A stretch of DNA of 64,000 nucleotides. Source: Aeropyrum camini SY1 = JCM 12091 (GTDB lineage: Archaea > Thermoproteota > Thermoprotei_A > Sulfolobales > Acidilobaceae). The number at the start of each line of letters is the position of its first letter. Position 1 is the stretch's first letter. Where the stretch lies: contig NC_022521.1 of NCBI RefSeq assembly GCF_000591035.1, positions 434,001 through 498,000 on the forward strand, given 5' to 3'. The notes beneath the pieces are model-generated. The model was not told where the DNA came from, ran no database searches, and worked only from the letters and a program-made list of their open reading frames with translations. A program made the position numbers and the translations under genes. Shown here one piece after another: positions 16,838 to 24,092 of the stretch.

Positions 16838-18220
16838 CTATTCCCGAGGGCCTAGGGGGCTCTGCTGGAGGCTAAAACTGTCTCCCACTGGAGGAGGCCT
16901 TGGTGGAGTGGGGTCTGGCGAGTACGCCCACAGAGCCTCTACGAGGCGGGGCGGCGTCCAGCGGGCAGGCCTCCTGCCTGGCGGGGCGACCAGGTGTCTA
17001 AGCCTCCCCTCCCTCGGCGTGTAGACGCCGGGCTGTAGAGCACGGGGCACGGGTGTCTCAATAGGTCTGGCGCTGGGAGAGGAGAAGCCGCAGCGGGGGC
17101 ACCTGTAGCCCCTCCCCCTCCCGGCGCTCTCCAACCTAGCCCCGCAGCGGGGGCATAGGGGGGAGTGCACCTCGATAACTGGGGATAGCCGCTTGACAGA
17201 CAGCTTGTCCACCGCAACCGTCCAGAGTCCGCGGGGCCTGTAGGGCCTCACGCTCCCCATAGCCTCCACAAGGTCGCCGGGCGCCAGGAGCCTAGCCACC
17301 TGGTTGAGAGGCGAGGCCTCCCTATAGAATACAAGGTCGACCTCGCCGCCGCCTGCTGATGCCCTCACCACCACGTGCCCCCCAGGCAGTGTTTGCGGGG
17401 TGCCGGCCACCACCGCCTCCAATGTTACATAGGAGTACGGGTAGACCCTCCTCTCCACCCCCCGGGGCGCGTCTGTGTGTTGGTTGCTGCGGTAGAGGAC
17501 CCAGAAGTGAGGCTCCTCGCAGAGCGCCTCAGAGTAGCGGTGGAGGAGGTGGGGGCAGTCGCCGCGGAACCCGGTTAGCACAGGATCCGGGCCTGCCGGG
17601 GCGGCTGCAACCCTCCCCCCAGCGATGTCTATGTTGTTGAACGTGCAGGGCGGTAGTGAGGCTTCAACCCTAGCAGCCGCCTCCCAATCCACGCACCTCC
17701 CCTTCCCCCACATCTCCGGTTTCCGGTAGGCCACTAGCTCCCAGGTATAGTCCTCCCCGGGCTTCAAGGCTGCGAGGGATGCGGATGCACCCACAACACC
17801 CCAGCCACCCCGAACCCAGCCCCCCTCCCTCTCCACAACAGCCACCGCGAAACCTCTATCCAGGACCCCTGCCAGGGCCCTCCTATACAGCTCCTCGAGG
17901 CTAGGTCTGAAGGGGTCTCCCACGAGGGCTGCCATACCAGGCCCCTTACCCGCCTCAGAGGGCCTCCCGCCAGTGTAGTCCCACATAAGCTGGACTGCAG
18001 TCTCGACGGCGTCTAGAGCCTCATCCTCACCCCTTGTCCATAGCCTTATCACCACTGAAGCATTGCCCCTAGTCTTCCAGGGTATGCCGGGGTTAAGCCT
18101 GACGAGTAGGGGGTAGTCCGCCAGTGTGTAGCGGCCGCGGGGTAGGAGGGTGTGTAGGAGGAGGCCTGCGAAGTGTGTTGTACATCCTCCCCCTCTAAAA
18201 TCGATATCGTCGAACGCCAT
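16838..18220 (-). CDS. tiaS: tRNA(Ile2) 2-agmatinylcytidine synthetase
   Basis: A 460-residue enzyme that converts C34 of tRNA-Ile(CAU) to agmatidine using agmatine and ATP, so that it reads AUA and not AUG. The N-terminal AFDDIDFRGGGCTTHFA matches the DDTD-type entry motif of TiaS. A central domain follows, then an OB-like segment and a C-terminal zinc ribbon with CPRCG and CPRCGF near residues 360 and 376. The usual DDTD reads DDID, a conservative change. The start is ATG directly after TGTTAAGT. The likely substrate, an intron-bearing CAU tRNA, is encoded at 4659-4770. Confidence 0.9.
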   Translation of the reverse strand: MAFDDIDFRGGGCTTHFAGLLLHTLLPRGRYTLADYPLLVRLNPGIPWKTRGNASVVIRLWTRGEDEALDAVETAVQLMWDYTGGRPSEAGKGPGMAALVGDPFRPSLEELYRRALAGVLDRGFAVAVVEREGGWVRGGWGVVGASASLAALKPGEDYTWELVAYRKPEMWGKGRCVDWEAAARVEASLPPCTFNNIDIAGGRVAAAPAGPDPVLTGFRGDCPHLLHRYSEALCEEPHFWVLYRSNQHTDAPRGVERRVYPYSYVTLEAVVAGTPQTLPGGHVVVRASAGGGEVDLVFYREASPLNQVARLLAPGDLVEAMGSVRPYRPRGLWTVAVDKLSVKRLSPVIEVHSPLCPRCGARLESAGRGRGYRCPRCGFSSPSARPIETPVPRALQPGVYTPREGRLRHLVAPPGRRPARWTPPRLVEALWAYSPDPTPPRPPPVGDSFSLQQSPLGPRE

Positions 18221-18266
18221 ACTTAACAGGAGGATGCCTGGCCCCCCCGCCCCGTCTTAGGAGGGG

Positions 18267-18530
18267 TTACCCCTTGTTCTTAACCCTCCTGGTCACTATA
18301 ACCATTGTGAGTGTCATCTTTACCCCGTCAATCTTCCTTATCTTACCCGTTATAGTCTCCCTCAGCTGGTCCATGGTTGGGGCCTCAACTAGGGCTATGA
18401 TATCGTATATCCCGTATACCATGAATACTTCCTTGACCTCCGGCATCTCCAGCAGCTTGTTAAACACTTCATCCTCCTTCCCGACGTCAACGTTGATAGC
18501 GACAAGCGCCTCCGGCATCTCGGGCACCAT
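18267..18530 (-). CDS. Stand-alone Lrp/AsnC effector-domain protein
   Basis: An 87-residue protein made only of the C-terminal ligand-binding (RAM) domain of Lrp/AsnC regulators. The sequence shows the alternating beta-alpha pattern with EALVAINVDVG, the VKEVFMVYGIYDIIALVEA core and TMVIVTRRV at the end. It lacks a helix-turn-helix, so it cannot bind DNA alone; family members form octamers that bind amino acids and may modulate full-length Lrp proteins. A TATA box centred about 18559 lies close to 27 bases before the ATG, pointing to a leaderless message. Confidence 0.88.
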   Translation of the reverse strand: MVPEMPEALVAINVDVGKEDEVFNKLLEMPEVKEVFMVYGIYDIIALVEAPTMDQLRETITGKIRKIDGVKMTLTMVIVTRRVKNKG

Positions 18531-18552
18531 ACACCATCTATTGAGCCGTTAC

Positions 18553-18570
18553 GGGTTTAAAACCTTATAG
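18553..18570. promoter_or_regulatory. Bidirectional TATA region between the RAM protein and the hisS cluster
   Basis: GGGTTTAAAACC (18553-18564) is nearly palindromic and can serve both strands, with a further CTTATAG at 18564-18570 toward the plus strand. On the minus strand its centre is about 27 bases from the RAM protein ATG. On the plus strand it would start transcripts near 18585-18595, ahead of the GTG at 18603. Confidence 0.55.
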
Positions 18571-18602
18571 CAACCATAAGTTGTGTTAGAAGCTGTGTAG
18601 AG

Positions 18603-18959
18603 GTGTGGCCTGTAGAAATGGATGAGGAAGCAGGAGGCGGGCAATGCTGTCTCGACCCCTCCATGTTCTCCCACAGGCAGGGTGACATAGCTAAGGCCCT
18701 CAGCCTAAACGATGAGGAGGCGGTGCGTGTGAAGAAGTATGTAGAGGACCCTCTCAAACAGCGTCCTCCGCCCAAGGTTAGCGAGGCCCTGGAGAGGATA
18801 TGGTCTAGGGACTGTGCTAGCCTATCCCTGAGGCAGAGGATCTACGCTACATTCATACTAGGGATTAGTATATACGGCAGCATAGTTCAAGAGTACCTCA
18901 TAAGGTCTATGAGTAGTATGGAGGCTAAGGGTGCCTCAGGTGGCGGGAGGTCGCCCTAG
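18603..18959 (+). CDS. Hypothetical protein upstream of hisS
   Basis: A 118-residue protein beginning at GTG 18603 after GAGGT. It is helical and charged, with a patch LSLRQRIYATFILGISIYGSIV (around residue 73) that could be a short amphipathic or membrane-associated helix, and two cysteines together near residue 15. No family is recognised. Its last 29 bases overlap the start of hisS, so the two are cotranscribed and translationally linked. The codon pattern and promoter placement support a real gene. Confidence 0.6.
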   Translation: MWPVEMDEEAGGGQCCLDPSMFSHRQGDIAKALSLNDEEAVRVKKYVEDPLKQRPPPKVSEALERIWSRDCASLSLRQRIYATFILGISIYGSIVQEYLIRSMSSMEAKGASGGGRSP

Positions 18960-20247
18960 GCCCCCCAGAGGCTTCAGAGACTTCCCCCCCGAAGTCATGA
19001 TACTCAGGAAGAGGCTGCTCTCCAGGCTTGAGAGGGTGTTCGAGAGCTACGGCTTCGACCCGCTCGACACCCCTGCTGTGGAGTACTGGGAGACCCTCTC
19101 GGGTAAGTATGGGGAGGAGGCGGAGGCCAGGCTCATATGGAGGTTCCAGGACCCGTGGAGCGGTAGGTGGTACGCGCTCAGGTACGACCTTACAGTCCCC
19201 CTAGCCAGGTTCGTCGCGTCTAACCCGGGGCTGCAGATGCCGTTCAAAAGGTATCATATAGGGAAGGTTTGGAGGCATGAGGAGCCCCAGAAGGGGAGGT
19301 ATAGGGAGTTCGTGCAGTGCGACGCCGACATAGTGGGCAGCCCGCACCCCGAGGCGGATGCCGAGGTTGTGAGCCTCGTGGTAGACAGTATGGAGGCCCT
19401 GGGGTTCAATGGTTTTAGGGTTAGGGTTAACGATAGGCGCCTCCTAGCAGGCATATTCGAGGAGGAGCTGAGCCTCGAGAACCCCCTGCCGATCTACAGG
19501 GCTATAGACAAGCTGGACAAGATAGGGGAGGAGGGTGTTAGGAGGGAGCTTGAGAAGCTGGGGCTAGCGGGCTCTACGGTAGCAAGGATTATGGAGATTA
19601 TCTCGTGGAGGGGGAGGCCCGGCGAGGTCCTAGAGTCCGCGGGGAGGGTTTACGGGTCTAACAGGAGGGTTAGGGAGGCTCTCGACCATCTGGAGGAGAT
19701 GCTATCCCTAGCCAGGGATAGTAGGGTTGAGCTAGACTTGAGCCTTGTCAGGGGGCTAGACTACTACACCGGGCCCATACTAGAGGTTGTCCTCGACGAG
19801 CCAAGGATAGGGAGTGTGGCCGGTGGAGGGAGGTACGACGGGTTGATAGGCATGTTCGCGGGCAGGGATATACCGGCAACCGGTGTCAGCATAGGTATAG
19901 AGAGGATTATAGACGCGGGCCTGGAGCTCGGCGTGTATAGCCTTGACGTGAAAACCGTCGCTCAGGTCGCAGTCGTCGTCCTTGACAGGAGCTACTACAG
20001 CTACGCCTGGGAGGCCGCCCGGCTTCTCAGGAAGGGAGGTTTCAACGTGAGGATAGACCTCTCCCGGGCCAGCGGACAGGTTCAGAGGAGGAAGGCATCG
20101 AGGCTTGGCATACCCGTGGTGGCGTTCGTGGGGGGTAAGGAGGCTGAGGGGGGCTTCCTAACACTATACAGCGCCGCGACGGGGGAGAGGGTTATGGTGC
20201 CCCTGATTGAGGCTGCCAAGGCTGTGGAGAGGCTTCTCCCCCGCTAG
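18931..20247 (+). CDS. hisS: Histidyl-tRNA synthetase
   Basis: A 438-residue class II synthetase that charges tRNA-His. Motif 1 follows PPRGFRDFPPE, motif 2 contains KRYHIGKVWRHEEPQKGRYREF near residue 105, and the histidine-specific loops are GLDYYTGPI near 267 and GGGRYDGLIG near 294, with motif 3 arginine in GVSIGIERI. The C-terminal anticodon-binding domain covers about the last 95 residues. It starts at GTG 18931 within the preceding gene. Its stop overlaps the end of the convergent SWIM gene. Confidence 0.95.
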   Translation: MPQVAGGRPRPPRGFRDFPPEVMILRKRLLSRLERVFESYGFDPLDTPAVEYWETLSGKYGEEAEARLIWRFQDPWSGRWYALRYDLTVPLARFVASNPGLQMPFKRYHIGKVWRHEEPQKGRYREFVQCDADIVGSPHPEADAEVVSLVVDSMEALGFNGFRVRVNDRRLLAGIFEEELSLENPLPIYRAIDKLDKIGEEGVRRELEKLGLAGSTVARIMEIISWRGRPGEVLESAGRVYGSNRRVREALDHLEEMLSLARDSRVELDLSLVRGLDYYTGPILEVVLDEPRIGSVAGGGRYDGLIGMFAGRDIPATGVSIGIERIIDAGLELGVYSLDVKTVAQVAVVVLDRSYYSYAWEAARLLRKGGFNVRIDLSRASGQVQRRKASRLGIPVVAFVGGKEAEGGFLTLYSAATGERVMVPLIEAAKAVERLLPR

Positions 20248-20603
20248 CCGCCTGAAGCCAGCCTCCTCCTAACAGTCACCGCCAGGCCTGAGGCGTAAAC
20301 CTCCATAACAACCCTCCCCACCTCCCTAGGCTCCATAGCAACCCTCCTGAACCTGCCGCTCGAGACTGCGGCCTTAAGCCCTCTCAAATGCTTGCACCCC
20401 CAGCCCCCCTTCAACAGGCTCCCCGCCATGCTGGGGCAGGAGCAGTATAGCCCCTCGACCAGAATATAGTCCCTCGACCCGCCCAGGTAGACCCAGACCC
20501 CCGTGGCACCGCCCGCCTCGAGCTTCACATACCTCCCGGAGAGGCCGAGGACCTCGTCGGGCTCGAGGGCCAGATACTCTAGGCAGGCGTCCCTCACCGA
20601 CAC
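20244..20603 (-). CDS. SWIM zinc-finger protein
   Basis: A 119-residue protein centred on a SWIM-type finger, CSCPSM followed after 13 residues by CKHLRGL (residues about 53-75), with pattern CxCxnCxH. SWIM domains bind nucleic acid or proteins and occur with recombination and repair factors in archaea and eukaryotes. Nothing else in the short sequence indicates an enzyme. It begins one base after the rpiA stop on the same strand, so the pair forms an operon. Its proximity to the putative replication origin (about 1 kb) may be chance. Confidence 0.8.
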   Translation of the reverse strand: MSVRDACLEYLALEPDEVLGLSGRYVKLEAGGATGVWVYLGGSRDYILVEGLYCSCPSMAGSLLKGGWGCKHLRGLKAAVSSGRFRRVAMEPREVGRVVMEVYASGLAVTVRRRLASGG

Positions 20604-20604
20604 G

Positions 20605-21357
20605 CTAAACCCCTCCCCTCCTGTAGGGGCCTAGAACCTTGTAGCCACAGCCTGAAAGACCTACTACAATGTAGTCGGCGAGCCCCAGGAAGAGGCCGGT
20701 CTCACGCACCCCCGGCACCATCCTGAGCGTCGACTCCAGATCCCGCGGATCCTCTATGGGCCCGGTGTGCAGGTCGACCAGCACACCGCCCCAGTCGCTA
20801 ACCACAGGCCCTCTCTTACCCTGCGAGGTCCTCAGCCGTGGTTTAAGCCCAAGCTCCTCAAGGCCCGCCAGCGCCATAGCGGCAAAGCCGGGCTCAACCT
20901 CCACGGGAATAGGCATCCTCTCCCCAAGCCTCCCCACCAGCTTGTCCTCACCAACTATGAATATGTTGAGCCTAGACCTGGAGGCAAGTATCTTCTCCCC
21001 CAGCAGAGCCCCCCCACCCCCCTTCACCATATACCCGCTTCCAGGCTCCACCTCGTCAGCCCCGTCGACATAAGCGTCAACCCCCCGGTATACGCGGGGG
21101 TCACCCACAGTCCACCCCAACCCGTAAACCGCGGCCCCCGTCTCAAAGCTGCTGGGCACAGCAACCCCCGGCTCCACCCCCGCGTCGACGGCCATGTGGA
21201 GGAACCTCAACACAGTCCTGCCACTACCCACACCGAGGACGCCGAGCTCAACGTCAAGCATGCGGAGAAGCTCCAGCGCCCCGCGGGAAGCCTCGGCCAT
21301 AGGGTCGCAGTCGCCCAATAGAGGCACCCACGGAAAACCTGTAGACACCGCACTCAA
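20605..21357 (-). CDS. rpiA: Ribose-5-phosphate isomerase A
   Basis: A 250-residue enzyme interconverting ribose 5-phosphate and ribulose 5-phosphate; in archaea it supplies PRPP for nucleotides. Signatures are GVGSGRTVLRFL near residue 42 (phosphate loop), DGADEVE near 95 (catalytic Asp/Glu) and VKGGGGALLGEK near 108 with the catalytic Lys. The RpiA loop is usually GxGTGST and here reads GVGSGRT. The predicted start is 41 bases from the first ORB-type repeat, so its promoter lies in the left part of the putative origin. Confidence 0.93.
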   Translation of the reverse strand: MSAVSTGFPWVPLLGDCDPMAEASRGALELLRMLDVELGVLGVGSGRTVLRFLHMAVDAGVEPGVAVPSSFETGAAVYGLGWTVGDPRVYRGVDAYVDGADEVEPGSGYMVKGGGGALLGEKILASRSRLNIFIVGEDKLVGRLGERMPIPVEVEPGFAAMALAGLEELGLKPRLRTSQGKRGPVVSDWGGVLVDLHTGPIEDPRDLESTLRMVPGVRETGLFLGLADYIVVGLSGCGYKVLGPYRRGGV

Positions 21358-21397
21358 AATAGGGTGAAGTATTGGGCAGCCTCTGACAGGCTATAAT

Positions 21398-21420
21398 TCT
21401 CCACAGGAAACCGAGGGGTC
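21398..21420 (+). repeat. ORB-like element 1
   Basis: Reads TCTCCACAGGAAACCGAGGG followed by GTC. It has the full dyad-like core CCACAGGAAAC and the G-string. It lies nearest to rpiA and is followed by a TATA-like CTTATAAACC. Confidence 0.85.
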
Positions 21421-21468
21421 CTTATAAACCCCGAGCATACAAAGCCAGCCCTCCGGAGGCTCGAGCCC

Positions 21469-21492
21469 CACACCCCACTGTTTCCCATGGAG
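21469..21492 (-). repeat. ORB-like element 2 (inverted)
   Basis: On the minus strand it starts CTCCATGGGAAACAGTGGGG, with the same core and G-string in the opposite direction to element 1. It is about 45 bases left of the AT-rich segment. Confidence 0.8.
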
Positions 21493-21534
21493 CGTCAGGA
21501 GAACTGGGCTCTCACAGCCTCTCCACGGATGCAC

Positions 21535-21593
21535 ATACAATATAATGATACAAAAACATTATATAGAAAAGATGATCAAAACAAACAGCGAAT
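21535..21593. other. AT-rich putative duplex-unwinding segment
   Basis: A 59-base stretch of strongly AT-rich DNA, with runs such as AATATAATGATAC and CATTATATAG, stands out from a GC-rich surrounding and lies between ORB-like elements 2 and 3. Its placement fits the site where origin DNA first melts. Confidence 0.7.
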
Positions 21594-21625
21594 CTCGTTT
21601 GAAACTAGACCCGCAGCCTCACACG

Positions 21626-21648
21626 ATCCACCGGAAGCCAGGGGGTGT
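21626..21648 (+). repeat. ORB-like element 3
   Basis: Reads ATCCACCGGAAGCCAGGGGG then TGT. It is the most divergent copy but keeps TCCAC, GGAA and the G-string at the same spacing. It lies just right of the AT-rich segment. Confidence 0.72.
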
Positions 21649-21675
21649 GGGGGGTGTTGTGAAGCGGCGTTGACT

Positions 21676-21698
21676 CTCCACAGGAAACTGAGGGGGTG
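21676..21698 (+). repeat. ORB-like element 4
   Basis: Reads CTCCACAGGAAACTGAGGGG then GTG, nearly identical to element 1 over the core. It lies between element 3 and the 3' end of rnpB. Confidence 0.85.
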
Positions 21699-21811
21699 TA
21701 TACTGGGGGGTTAACAGGGTAGAGCAGTACCCATCACACCTATCACAACTCACAACCCCAACACGGCCGAGGGCTGGGTATGGAGGTGCATCGGCGTGAT
21801 CCATGTTTACT

Positions 21812-22152
21812 GGAGGGCGGCGCCGGCCATAACCCGCCTTCTGTACTTCGGCGGCATTGGGCTTAGCGGTCTACCCCCCGGGCTTCGCGCGGCCCTCACC
21901 GCCCGGGGGCCTTGCTCCGCCGGGGGCGGCCGTTTCACCGCATCCCCGGGGTTCCTCTGCGGTTTGCTGCCGCCCTGTTGCCAGGGCGGCCTAGCCGCGT
22001 CCTCGACACGCCCCGGGGCCGTGTCGTTTCTGTGCCGTTGCCACGGGTTTCACCCGTGCCCCTTGCGGGGCCCGGCTGCCGCGGGGAGGGCGGAGTTTCC
22101 TCAGCCCCCGAGGGTATAGGGGACCGTGGGCCGCCGGCCAGCGCCGCCCCCG
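21812..22152 (-). ncRNA. rnpB: RNase P RNA
   Basis: On the minus strand the sequence has both universally conserved halves of the P4 core: GAGGAAACTCCGCC (complement of 22089-22102) near the 5' end, and AGTACAGAAGGCGGGTTATG (complement of 21829-21848) at the 3' end. The ends pair over 13 bases, GGCGGCGCTGGCC with GGCCGGCGCCGCC, forming P1. Several strong GC hairpins with GNRA-like loops lie between. The RNA is the catalytic part of the ribonucleoprotein that removes tRNA 5' leaders. Length of about 340 bases fits archaeal type A. Plus-strand open frames over it are spurious. A T-rich stretch at 22179-22190 may hold its promoter. Confidence 0.93.
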
Positions 22153-22209
22153 GGTTTACAGGTTATTTCCCGTGGGGGGGTTTTACTTTGGTTTTTGGGT
22201 TGTGGTGGT

Positions 22210-23214
22210 GTGCTTGTTAAGAAGTATCCCTTCCTCATAGGCCTTGAGAGGGCTTTGGAGCTTGTGGCGGGGTTTAGGGGTGAGGCTGCTAGGCGTGTTT
22301 TAGCTGGTGATGAGGATCTTGTTAGGCTTGGTTTTAGGAGGGCTGTGGCCGCTGTGGAGGGGTGGCTCGACTATCCTTTCGCCGATACTGTGGAGGGGGA
22401 GGTGGCTAGCTTTTACCTCGGGCTGGCTATAGCCTATAGGGCTGGCCCGGCTGCCGTGTCGAGGGTTGTGGCCGGCGAGTCTTCAAGGGCTGCGAGGCTG
22501 GTGGCTGGCGAGCCTGGGGAGGTTGCAGCCAGTATACTCGGGGGGCTGGGGTTTCCTGTTGAGAGGGGCGGCTTGAATATTCCATGGGTTGTTGATAGGC
22601 GCGGGGTTGTCACCCTCCCTCTCGGCTGGAGGATGGGTGTTGACGTTTTCCTGAGGCTCTCCGCAGCTGACGAGCATGCTCCGGAGCTGAGGCTCGCCAA
22701 CCAGATGCTGCTCTCGGGCGGCGTCTATCTGAGCGACGCTAGGCTGAGGGCTCTAGCCTCCGCAGCCTCGAGGCTGGCTATAGAGGGGAGGGTGTCTGAG
22801 GCCAGCTCCCTCGAGTCGGAGGCTATCGAGAGGTATGCCAGGCACCTGGCGGCCCTCGCCGAGGGGGGGCTGCCGTTCGTGCCGGAGGCGCTGCCCGCCT
22901 GCGTGAAGGAGGTTCTCGGGAAGGCTGTGAGGGGGGTTAGGCTCGGGTGGCTGGAGCTCTACCTGGCCCTGGTATTCCTCGCCAGGATTAGGGCGGGGCC
23001 GGAGGTGGTGGCTGAGGTCCTCTCTCCCAGCATCGGCAGGGGGGCTGCCAGGGCGTTGGCCAGGGTGTACGGCCAGTCACCACCCACTGACCACAGGCTA
23101 CCCCCCTGCGAGGTCCTCGCAGCCTCGGGCGTCTGCAGGTGCCGTGGCAGCCTGCTGGCCGAGTATAGGCAGAGGGTGAGGAGCTATCTAGGGTTGCCGG
23201 TGGTTAGCAGATAA
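22210..23214 (+). CDS. priL: DNA primase large subunit
   Basis: A 334-residue protein from GTG 22210, preceded by GGTGGT; longer versions would run into the RNase P RNA gene. PriL regulates the catalytic PriS subunit and contributes to primer length and hand-over. The C-terminal part has a Cys in LPACVKEVL near residue 234 and then PPCEVL and CRC near 305-316, the four cysteines that hold the 4Fe-4S cluster in archaeal and eukaryotic PriL. The N-terminal half is helical as expected. It lies about 0.5 kb from the putative replication origin; PriS is not in the window. Confidence 0.88.
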   Translation: MLVKKYPFLIGLERALELVAGFRGEAARRVLAGDEDLVRLGFRRAVAAVEGWLDYPFADTVEGEVASFYLGLAIAYRAGPAAVSRVVAGESSRAARLVAGEPGEVAASILGGLGFPVERGGLNIPWVVDRRGVVTLPLGWRMGVDVFLRLSAADEHAPELRLANQMLLSGGVYLSDARLRALASAASRLAIEGRVSEASSLESEAIERYARHLAALAEGGLPFVPEALPACVKEVLGKAVRGVRLGWLELYLALVFLARIRAGPEVVAEVLSPSIGRGAARALARVYGQSPPTDHRLPPCEVLAASGVCRCRGSLLAEYRQRVRSYLGLPVVSR

Positions 23215-23252
23215 TTCCCCCGGGACGTTATAAACAACTAATTATTACGGGT

Positions 23253-23337
23253 GCGGGGGTGCCCGAGCCAGGGCGAAGGGGGCGGGCTCAAGACCCGTTG
23301 GCGTAGGCCGGCGTGGGTTCAAATCCCACCCCCCGCA
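23253..23337 (+). tRNA. tRNA-Leu (CAA)
   Basis: A class II tRNA: acceptor GCGGGGG/CCCCCGC, anticodon stem and loop GCGGG-CTCAAGA-CCCGT, long variable arm, T stem GTGGG/CCCAC with loop TTCAAAT, discriminator A and encoded CCA at 23338-23340. No intron. A TATA-like TTATAAAC at 23228-23235 sits about 22 bases upstream. It differs at only five positions from the tRNA-Leu (UAA) gene at 53563-53647. Confidence 0.95.
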
Positions 23338-23347
23338 CCATACCCAG

Positions 23348-24034
23348 CTACACAGGCCACTTCTCCATGTTCCAGGCCATATCCCAGAACATGTACTCGT
23401 ATCTAACGGCCTTCCTGAATATCCTGTTAAGCCTCTGGTAGACCCCTCCCTCCTCTTCCCATAGCCTGTCAACGGCCCTCCTATACTCGTCTACCGCATC
23501 TCCATACTCTCTGCTGAGGTAGACGGACGCCCACCTCCTATACAGGTCTACACCGTTGTTCTCTAGCAGCTCCCGGTTAGCCAGGGCTATGTCCCTGTAG
23601 CTCCAGTAGCATGGTAGTAGGGATACCATGCACTCTAGGGCCGTGCCGGTGCTGCACGTGGCTATCATGAAGTTTACGTACGCCTCGTTAGTGGGGGCTG
23701 GCTCCTCCCTGAGGACCTCGCTGAGGCTTAAGCCTAGCTCGCCCAGCAGCTTTTCATAGTTTTCCATCTCTGTCGATGCTAGGAAGCTTGCGTGCGATAG
23801 AGCCAGCCTGGCTACGTCGAAGTCCCACGACTTGGAGGCTGCGAGGCTTAGGCTTTTCACCAGGCCTACCAGGTAGTTGTAGTCCTGGACGGCGTAGAAC
23901 CTAAACCTGTCTAGGGGGAGGTCCCCGCTATATAGGGCTTTCACGAAGGGGTGTTGGGGCAGGAGGGCCCAGAGATCGTTATTATCCCTCTTTAGCCTCT
24001 CACTCAGAGACGACTCCCCCATATGGGGCACCAT
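23348..24034 (-). CDS. tenA: TenA family thiaminase II/aminopyrimidine hydrolase
   Basis: A 228-residue all-alpha protein. Conserved TenA points are AVQDYNYL near residue 48, EMENYEKLL near 90, the catalytic Cys in SLLPCYWSY near 141, and the YRRWASVYLSREYG segment near 165. TenA enzymes hydrolyse thiamine breakdown products such as aminomethyl-pyrimidine so the HMP moiety can be salvaged. The gene is divergent from a membrane transporter 58 bases away, which could import a pyrimidine precursor; that link is inference. Its 3' end lies 10 bases from tRNA-Leu on the other strand. Confidence 0.88.
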   Translation of the reverse strand: MVPHMGESSLSERLKRDNNDLWALLPQHPFVKALYSGDLPLDRFRFYAVQDYNYLVGLVKSLSLAASKSWDFDVARLALSHASFLASTEMENYEKLLGELGLSLSEVLREEPAPTNEAYVNFMIATCSTGTALECMVSLLPCYWSYRDIALANRELLENNGVDLYRRWASVYLSREYGDAVDEYRRAVDRLWEEEGGVYQRLNRIFRKAVRYEYMFWDMAWNMEKWPV

Positions 24035-24092
24035 AATATTCGGTAGAGGTCTGGAGATATTCTAGCTATGCTGCGAGCTGGTGGCCTGACCG

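Larger units (their letters stand above)
21398..21698. other. Putative chromosomal replication origin
   Basis: Four copies of a roughly 22-base element with core CTCCACnGGAAAC followed by a G-run surround an AT-rich segment inside the 450-base gap between rpiA and rnpB. Two copies lie left of the AT-rich stretch (one on each strand) and two right (both plus). The core and G-string match the archaeal origin recognition box bound by Orc1/Cdc6, and this layout agrees with what I recall of Aeropyrum origins. The primase large subunit gene lies 0.5 kb away. No Orc1/Cdc6 gene is in the window. Confidence 0.85.

Noticed and set aside
21588-21606. CRISPR-like GAATCTCGTTTGAAAC string
   Set aside because: Single copy only, no spacing pattern; it lies at the edge of the AT-rich origin segment.
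21796-22220. Plus-strand open frames of about 100 residues
   Set aside because: They lie over the minus-strand RNase P RNA, whose conserved segments and end-to-end helix are clear; the protein-like frames have no motif.
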